Source: Ottowia sp. | GTDB lineage: Bacteria > Pseudomonadota > Gammaproteobacteria > Burkholderiales > Burkholderiaceae_C | Assembly (NCBI RefSeq): GCF_016703145.1 | Contig: NZ_JADJCO010000003.1 | Location: forward strand, 1,752,001-1,816,000 | Direction of reading: 5' to 3' | Length of the DNA stretch: 64,000 bases | Shown here: positions 59,240 through 64,000 of the stretch, piece by piece | Layout: each line of letters opens with the position of its first letter | Position numbering within the stretch: position 1 is the stretch's first letter | Program-made: the position numbers and the translations under genes | Notes under the pieces: model-generated | What the model saw: the letters and a program-made list of their open reading frames with translations, nothing else | Databases searched by the model: none | What the model was told of the DNA's origin: nothing

Positions 59240-60778
59240 ATGAATCAGCTATTGAAGGCCACTCCTCTCGCGACACAGTTGCCTTCCGTGCCGCCCTCAT
59301 CGAATCGGCACTTCATCAAGACCACGGGCCTCGTCCTCGCGGTTGCTGCGTTGTTGGCCGTGCTGTGGATGCCGGCTGCGCCGGGGCTGCCGCCGGCTGG
59401 CCAGGTGATGCTGGCTGTACTTGCCTTCGCCGTGATCGTCTGGATGACCGAGGCTCTCGACTATGCCGTGAGTGCTGTAGTAGTCGGCGCACTGATGATC
59501 TTCCTTCTGGCTGCGACCCCCGATGTCGCAAAGCCGGAGAGCGGTGACATTGGGACCGGTGCGGCGCTGAGCCTGGCACTGTCGGGCTTTTCAAACAGTG
59601 CTGTCGCATTAGTCGCGGCAGCTTGTTTTATCGCCGCCGCTATGACGGCCACGGGGCTTGACCGGCGCATCGCGCTGCTCGTGCTTTCCAAAGTAGATGC
59701 GCGCACCAATCAAATCGTTATTGGCGCCATGGTCGTGGGCTTCCTGCTGTCGTTCATCGTGCCCAGCACAACGGCAAGGGTGGCTTGCCTGGTGCCCATC
59801 ATGATGGGCTTCATTCTTGCCTTCAAGGTGGACAAGCGCAGTCGATTCGCGGGCCTGCTGGTGATCGCAGCGGCACAGACTGCCAGCGTCTGGAACATCG
59901 GCATCAAGACCGCGGCGGCGCAGAACTTGGTGGCCATCGGCTTCATCGAAAGGCAGTTCCAGGCCACGATCACATGGATGGAGTGGTTCATTGCCGGGGC
60001 GCCGTTCTCAGCACTGATGAGCGTCGCGGTCTACTTCATCATGACCCGCATGATGAAACCGGAAATGAAGGAGATCGAGGGCGGCCGGGTGACTATTCGA
60101 AAGCAGCTGGATGCGATCGGGAAGACAACTACGAGAGAGTGGAAACTCCTGGCGATAGTGTTGGTACTGCTGGGCTTTTGGGCGACCGAGAAAGTGCTGC
60201 ACGACTTCGACACGTCGTCGACAACTATCGCCGCGATCGCCTTGATGCTGCTGCCTCGCCTGGGCGTGATGGATTGGAAAGAGTCGCAGCACGGCTTTCC
60301 CTGGGGAACGGTCGTGCTGTTCGCGGTCGGCATCAGTGTGGGAACGGCCTTGCTGAGGACCAATGCGGCCGGCTGGCTCGCAAACCTGATTGTGCAGAAC
60401 CTTGGTCTTCAACACGCCAGCGCCTTCGTTGTCCTGATGCTGCTGTCTCTGTTTTTGATCGTCATCCACCTCGGCTTTGCGAGCGCTACAGCTCTCGCCT
60501 CGACGATGATTCCCATCATCATGAGCGTTCTGCTGGCCGTTCAGACGCCGGCCATCAACGTCATCGGAATGACGATGCTTTTGCAGTTCGTCGTGAGCTT
60601 TGGATTCATCCTTCCGGTGAACGCGCCGCAGAACATGATTGCCTACGGCACAGGCACATTCGACGCACGAGATTTCGTTCGCACCGGCTTCGTCATCACA
60701 TTGGTAGCCATGGCGCTTCTGGTCGTCTTCGCGTTGACCTATTGGCCCTGGATGGGGTACATGACGAAGACAGCTTGA
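59240..60778 (+). CDS. SLC13/DASS-family anion:sodium symporter
   Basis: The 512-residue product starts at the ATG at 59240. There are about 12 membrane segments. DASS signatures: SNSAVALVAAACFIAAAMTATGL, FIVPSTTARVACLVPIM (an SNT-like motif in the form PSTTAR), and a second pseudo-symmetric half ending FGFILPVNAPQNMIAYGTGTFDARDFVRTGFVITL. Substrates in the family are dicarboxylates, citrate or sulfate. The wording PxNxPQNxIAY fits organic-anion members. No regulator or enzyme neighbour shows the substrate. It is transcribed with cbpM but 76 bases apart. Confidence 0.88.
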   Translation: MNQLLKATPLATQLPSVPPSSNRHFIKTTGLVLAVAALLAVLWMPAAPGLPPAGQVMLAVLAFAVIVWMTEALDYAVSAVVVGALMIFLLAATPDVAKPESGDIGTGAALSLALSGFSNSAVALVAAACFIAAAMTATGLDRRIALLVLSKVDARTNQIVIGAMVVGFLLSFIVPSTTARVACLVPIMMGFILAFKVDKRSRFAGLLVIAAAQTASVWNIGIKTAAAQNLVAIGFIERQFQATITWMEWFIAGAPFSALMSVAVYFIMTRMMKPEMKEIEGGRVTIRKQLDAIGKTTTREWKLLAIVLVLLGFWATEKVLHDFDTSSTTIAAIALMLLPRLGVMDWKESQHGFPWGTVVLFAVGISVGTALLRTNAAGWLANLIVQNLGLQHASAFVVLMLLSLFLIVIHLGFASATALASTMIPIIMSVLLAVQTPAINVIGMTMLLQFVVSFGFILPVNAPQNMIAYGTGTFDARDFVRTGFVITLVAMALLVVFALTYWPWMGYMTKTA

Positions 60779-60954
60779 AGGCGCCATGTCATTTCCGGTA
60801 AAACTGACAAGGAAGTGATGCACGCGAAGCACCAAACCCGTAGCCGACATAAGGCAACGGGCCCCGCCCAGACCATCTTGTTCACGAGGCCGCTTGGTCT
60901 CGGAGGCGCATCGGCGCAAGAATTGTCTGGCACCTCACCACAGGAGGCATCTCA

Positions 60955-61273
60955 TGTCTACGTATCGATTCAAATCTCGTGAAACGGGCGACCTCGTGAT
61001 GCTCAAGCAGCACGGCCAACTTTGCTGGAGATCATGGGCAAGGACCCATCGGGTCCGGGCGTCATCCAGCCCGCCGAGATGAGCGGGGCCGTGAAGGCCA
61101 TCCGCGCTGCCGTGGCGGCCGACGAGGCGCGCCAGAAGCCCAAGGAAGAGGACGACACGGACGATGCATCGTCCTCCTCCGACACGGTGAGCCTGCGCGT
61201 GCGCAGCAGCCCCTTGATCGAGATGCTGCAGCGCTGCGAAAAAGCCGGGGTCGATATCGTCTGGGGGGTGTGA
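60955..61273 (+). pseudogene. DUF1840 family gene, apparently frameshifted
   Basis: The start MSTYRFKSRETGDLVMLKQHGQ matches DUF1840. The rest, LLEIMGKDPSGPGVIQPAEMSGAVKAI to IEMLQRCEKAGVDIVWGV, also matches but lies in the next frame, so a one-base shift occurs at about 61015-61023 (CCAACTTTGCTGG). The gene is typical of Comamonadaceae. Either it is a real pseudogene or there is a sequencing error in the short T run. Confidence 0.75.
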
Positions 61274-61606
61274 AGGAAGCGCCCCACGCAGCGCTTCGCG
61301 CTGTCGCCCGAGGGGGCGACATCTGTTTATCGATGTCTCATAAGTCGGTGGCGACGAGGGTACCGAGACAACTCAGCACGAGGAATGGCAGTAGCTGGAT
61401 GATAAAGTGGTAAACGCATTACACATAGCTATGCTTTCCCCACGGGCATGCGTTCACCAACTGCCAGACACGATGAACATTTCTCAGAATGAACTCGTGG
61501 AGCAGGAGTGCTTGCCAGAGTGAATTCGTACGTTGATAGCCCAAAGGCCTTGGCCGTCGGGCAAAATCCTGGCTCGAAGAGCAGGACACAACAGTGCTTA
61601 TGCCAT
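61274..61606. other. Spacer between the DUF1840 gene and trxC
   Basis: About 330 bases. It starts with a double hairpin (61289-61318) of the kind common in Comamonadaceae spacers. I see nothing coding. Confidence 0.45.
61289..61318 (+). terminator. Double hairpin after the DUF1840 gene
   Basis: CAGCGC-TTC-GCGCTG at 61289-61303 is a 6-bp stem, followed by CGCCC and GGGCG at 61305-61318. There is no clear T run, so termination would be weak or only structural. Confidence 0.4.
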
Positions 61607-62059
61607 CTATCCCAGGTTCCGTGCTAGGGCTTGGGCCTGGACCCATCTGACGATGTCCGGTGCACTCATGGCACCTGTTTGTCTGGCAACCTCACGTCCT
61701 CCTTGAAATAGAGCCAGTGTCGGGATGCTGCGAATGTTGAAGCGCTCTGCCAGCGAGTGGACAGCTTGCGTATCGACCTTTGCCAACCGGAAATCGGGTT
61801 CAAGTTGCGACGCAGCGTGTTCGAATGCGGGTGCCATCTGGTGGCACGGCCCGCACCATGGCGCCCAGAAGTCCACCAGAACCGGAATCTCGTTTCGCGA
61901 CACATGCTTGTCGAAGGAGGCCTCGTCCAAGTTGGATGAGCTCGCGTTGAATAGAGGTCGATGACAGCTACCGCAGTTTGGTTCTCTCGTGAGGTGTTCG
62001 CTCGCTATCCGGTTTGTGATCTGGCAGTTTGGACAAACTACGTGCAGCTTTTCGAACAT
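61607..62059 (-). CDS. trxC: Thioredoxin 2 (zinc-binding)
   Basis: The 150-residue product has an N-terminal zinc ribbon (CPNC at 9-12 and CGSC at 29-32) and a thioredoxin domain with WAPWCGPC (Cys69, Cys72) and cis-Pro in IRSIPTLALF. TrxC is the peroxide-inducible thioredoxin of many proteobacteria and can serve MsrA, MsrB and other targets present here. The ATG at 62059 was chosen (MFEKLHVVCPNC). The upstream part of the longer frame is not family sequence. It follows gshB by 70 bases in the same direction. Confidence 0.95.
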   Translation of the reverse strand: MFEKLHVVCPNCQITNRIASEHLTREPNCGSCHRPLFNASSSNLDEASFDKHVSRNEIPVLVDFWAPWCGPCHQMAPAFEHAASQLEPDFRLAKVDTQAVHSLAERFNIRSIPTLALFQGGREVARQTGAMSAPDIVRWVQAQALARNLG

Positions 62060-62129
62060 TTTTCGCTCCCAAAGGTAAAGGGCAATTGCTGTGCGCCGTA
62101 AACCACAGCGGGCGCCGCGGGGGTTCGTC

Positions 62130-63083
62130 CTACGTTGCGCGTGTAGTCCGTTCCAACGCGTCGACAAAAAGCGCCGGAACGTTGAAGCCGGTTTGGTCAG
62201 TGATTTCTTGAAAGCCGGTAGGACTGGTGACATTGATCTCAGTAACAGAATCACCGATCACATCAAGCCCAATGAGTAAAAGTCCGCGTGGTGCAAGTGC
62301 TCGGCCGATAAATTCTGCTATCTCACGGTTGCGCGGCGTCAAAGGCTGCGCCACCCCTTTGCCCCCAACCGCCAAGTTTCCACGCACTTCGGTACCCTGC
62401 GGAATACGTGCCAGGACAAAAGGCACGGGCTCGCCGTTGATTATGAGGATGCGCTTGTCGCCGTCTACGATCTGCGACACAAAGCGCTGGACCATGATGG
62501 TTTCGGCACCACCCTTGTTTAACGTCTCGATGATGACGCCTAGATTCAGCGCGCCCTGTCCGACTCGGAAAATGCCTTTTCCACCCATTCCATCAAGCGG
62601 CTTAAGAATGATATCGCCATGCTCCGCGTGGAAGTCCCGCACGGACGCCGCGTTGCGCGTAACCAGCGTCGGCGGTACGAGGTGAGAGAACTCCATGATT
62701 GCGAGTTTCTCTGGATGGTCGCGAAGTGACCGCGGTCTGTTCACTACGTTGCCACCCTCTCGTTCAACTTGTTCCAGCAGGTGAGTGGCGTAGATGTACT
62801 CGGCGTTGAATGGTGGATCCTTGCGCATGAGGACAGCGTCAAAGTCTTTCAAGTCCATTTGCTTTGTGTCGTGGACGCGGTACCAGCTTGGGTAGGATCC
62901 GGTCAGGCTAATTTGCTGCACTGTGGCTGTGACAAAACTGCCTGACTTCCACTGAATGTCACGCGGCAGACATGCTGCTATATGGAGACCACGCAGCTGG
63001 GCCTCGCGCATTATTGAGAAAGTGGTGTCCTTGTGGACCTTGAACTCATCCAGCGGATCGACGACAAACAAAAGCTTCTTCAT
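62130..63083 (-). CDS. gshB: Glutathione synthetase
   Basis: The product has 317 residues from the ATG at 63083 (MKKLLFVVDPLDEFKVHKDTTFSIM). ATP-grasp fold: VLMRKDPPFNAEYIYATHLLE, DIILKPLDGMGGKGIFRV as the ATP-binding glycine-rich block, and EINVTSPTGFQEI at the metal site. It joins gamma-glutamylcysteine and glycine to make glutathione. It is about the usual length of bacterial GshB. With trxC downstream and grxC elsewhere it completes the thiol-supply theme. GshA is not in the window. Confidence 0.95.
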   Translation of the reverse strand: MKKLLFVVDPLDEFKVHKDTTFSIMREAQLRGLHIAACLPRDIQWKSGSFVTATVQQISLTGSYPSWYRVHDTKQMDLKDFDAVLMRKDPPFNAEYIYATHLLEQVEREGGNVVNRPRSLRDHPEKLAIMEFSHLVPPTLVTRNAASVRDFHAEHGDIILKPLDGMGGKGIFRVGQGALNLGVIIETLNKGGAETIMVQRFVSQIVDGDKRILIINGEPVPFVLARIPQGTEVRGNLAVGGKGVAQPLTPRNREIAEFIGRALAPRGLLLIGLDVIGDSVTEINVTSPTGFQEITDQTGFNVPALFVDALERTTRAT

Positions 63084-63573
63084 CTGACGTTCCTCTTGCA
63101 GCATCGAACGAACTCGGGATACGGATTTCTTCACGCCATCGGCCTTCCCTTCGCGCTTACCTGAGCGGGAACGGGGAGTCGATTCTGCATGGATGTTGGC
63201 CAGGAGCATCGACCATCCGAGCCAGGGCGTGGACTCCACGACGAGGGACCACTTCTTTCGGACTTCAAGCTGGTAGAAAGACTGGCTCCCCGCTGTTCTA
63301 AACACTCACTTCTTGTCATGCTGTGCATGGAGGGAGGCACTCGACTCAGACGGTGTACATGAGGGGACTCCGGGCGCTGCACGCTGGACGCTTCTTCCGG
63401 ACTCCGAGACGTCTTGGTGGCGGTATATTTCTAATTGCTGGTTCGAGTGCACCACAGGTGTGTCGCCCACGTCGTGGGGGGGCAAGAAAAGGCCCGCCCA
63501 TCTGGTATCCGTGCCCGGCAGTCTCTGGTTCGTTACCCAGTGGAGGCTCCAGGCGCCTGGAGGGGTATTTCAT
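63084..63573. other. Divergent spacer between gshB and the OsmC-type gene
   Basis: The 490-base spacer between opposite start codons should hold both promoters. No gene or conserved element is recognised. A GGAGGGG ribosome site lies just before 63574. Confidence 0.4.
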
Positions 63574-64000
63574 ATGGTTATGAATCAGCGAGTCGATGCG
63601 GTTGGGGAAACCATCGTCATCGACGAGACCAAGAATGGCCCATTTCAGCTGAAGGTGAGGACTGGCTCCGCTACATTTATCGCGGATGAACCGATAGGCA
63701 TAGGGGGGCTCGGGTCCGGTCCCAACCCATACGACTTGTTGAGTGCGGCCCTTGGGACCTGCTCGGTGATGACGATGCGTTTGTATGCGTCGCGCAAGAA
63801 GTGGCCACTGGAGCGGATTCGGGTGAAGGTGACGCATCTCCGAAATGGGTTGGACGCGGCGGACACCTTCAGCCGAGAAATACAGCTTCAGGGGAGCTTA
63901 AGCGACGAGCAGCAACAGAAACTTCTCGAAATCGTCTCAAACTGCCCTGTGTACAAGACGATTGAGCGCGGCTCGGAAGTCTTGACGACTTTGGTTTTCT
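63574..64000 (+). CDS. OsmC/Ohr-family protein, runs off the window
   Basis: From the ATG at 63574 (MVMNQRVDAVGETIVIDETK) with GGAGGGG just upstream, 142 codons are open to the window end. The peroxidatic Cys is in AALGTCSVMTMRLYA and the resolving Cys in VSNCPVYKTIERG. NPYDLLSAALG is typical. It closely resembles the OsmC half of the fusion at 40211 (YDLLLGGLGACTAMTLRLYA, KKWPLE in both). It probably removes organic peroxides with a thiol reductant. The very C-terminus lies outside the window. Confidence 0.9.
   Translation, partial: MVMNQRVDAVGETIVIDETKNGPFQLKVRTGSATFIADEPIGIGGLGSGPNPYDLLSAALGTCSVMTMRLYASRKKWPLERIRVKVTHLRNGLDAADTFSREIQLQGSLSDEQQQKLLEIVSNCPVYKTIERGSEVLTTLVF

Noticed and set aside
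63430..63450. GGTTCGAGTGCACC, resembling a tRNA T-arm
   Set aside because: No acceptor stem, anticodon arm or D-arm could be folded around it.
1..64000. CRISPR arrays, rRNA or tRNA genes
   Set aside because: No regularly spaced short repeats or RNA-gene signatures were seen on reading both strands.

Overview
The window looks like accessory DNA from a Burkholderiales bacterium, most likely Comamonadaceae. The reasons are high G+C coding sequence, integrative-element genes of the PFGI-1/ICEclc type, a DUF1840 gene and a hairpin-rich spacer style common in that family, and many short ATGA/TGATG overlaps. This placement is inferred from gene content only. No tRNA, rRNA or CRISPR array was recognised.

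Region 1 (1-10.0 kb) is a scarred regulatory and integrase region. Two versions of one three-gene module lie about 8 kb apart: a LysR-type ligand-binding protein without a DNA-binding domain, a divergent small XRE-type helix-turn-helix protein, and a LysR regulator. Between them two identical IS6-family elements (1532-2355 and 5533-6356) enclose protocatechuate 3,4-dioxygenase genes (pcaH-pcaG) and an IS5-family element. The IS6 ends cut off a LysR gene on one side and a tyrosine integrase on the other.

Region 2 (10.0-29.3 kb) is a conjugation module of the PFGI-1 type: a MobH relaxase clipped by an IS3 element, a PrlF-YhaV toxin-antitoxin pair, DUF3742, TraG, the PFL_47xx-series mating-pair genes, a VirB4/TraC-like ATPase, pilin-like proteins and an RAQPRD protein. 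It stops abruptly after the RAQPRD gene. No coupling protein (TraD) or later genes are seen, so the element as read here is probably not self-transmissible.

Region 3 (30.2-64.0 kb) is a large set of thiol, methionine-sulfoxide and protein-damage genes: glutaredoxin, two molybdopterin oxidoreductases of the sulfite-oxidase fold, a disulfide-type flavoreductase, a thioredoxin-like/MsrB fusion, SelO, a single-cysteine thioredoxin-like paralogue, an FNR-type reductase, a hydrolase-OsmC fusion, MsrA, ergothioneine synthesis (EgtD, EgtB), CbpA-CbpM, TrxC, GshB and a second OsmC. Debris of further redox genes (msrB, a flavoreductase, a peroxiredoxin-like gene) shows repeated gain and decay. GlnRS, CorA, a GreA-like factor, a trypsin-like protease, MFS and SLC13-type transporters, and AraC/LysR/RidA genes are interspersed. 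A conserved non-coding element (GATAG, 15 bases, CTATC) occurs upstream of three of the stress-gene units and may be a shared control site.

A 259-bp inverted repeat (10052-10310 and 47433-47691) brackets the conjugation module plus the first half of the redox region. The whole reads as a decayed integrative element that has accumulated a redox-repair island, a catabolic insert and several insertion sequences.
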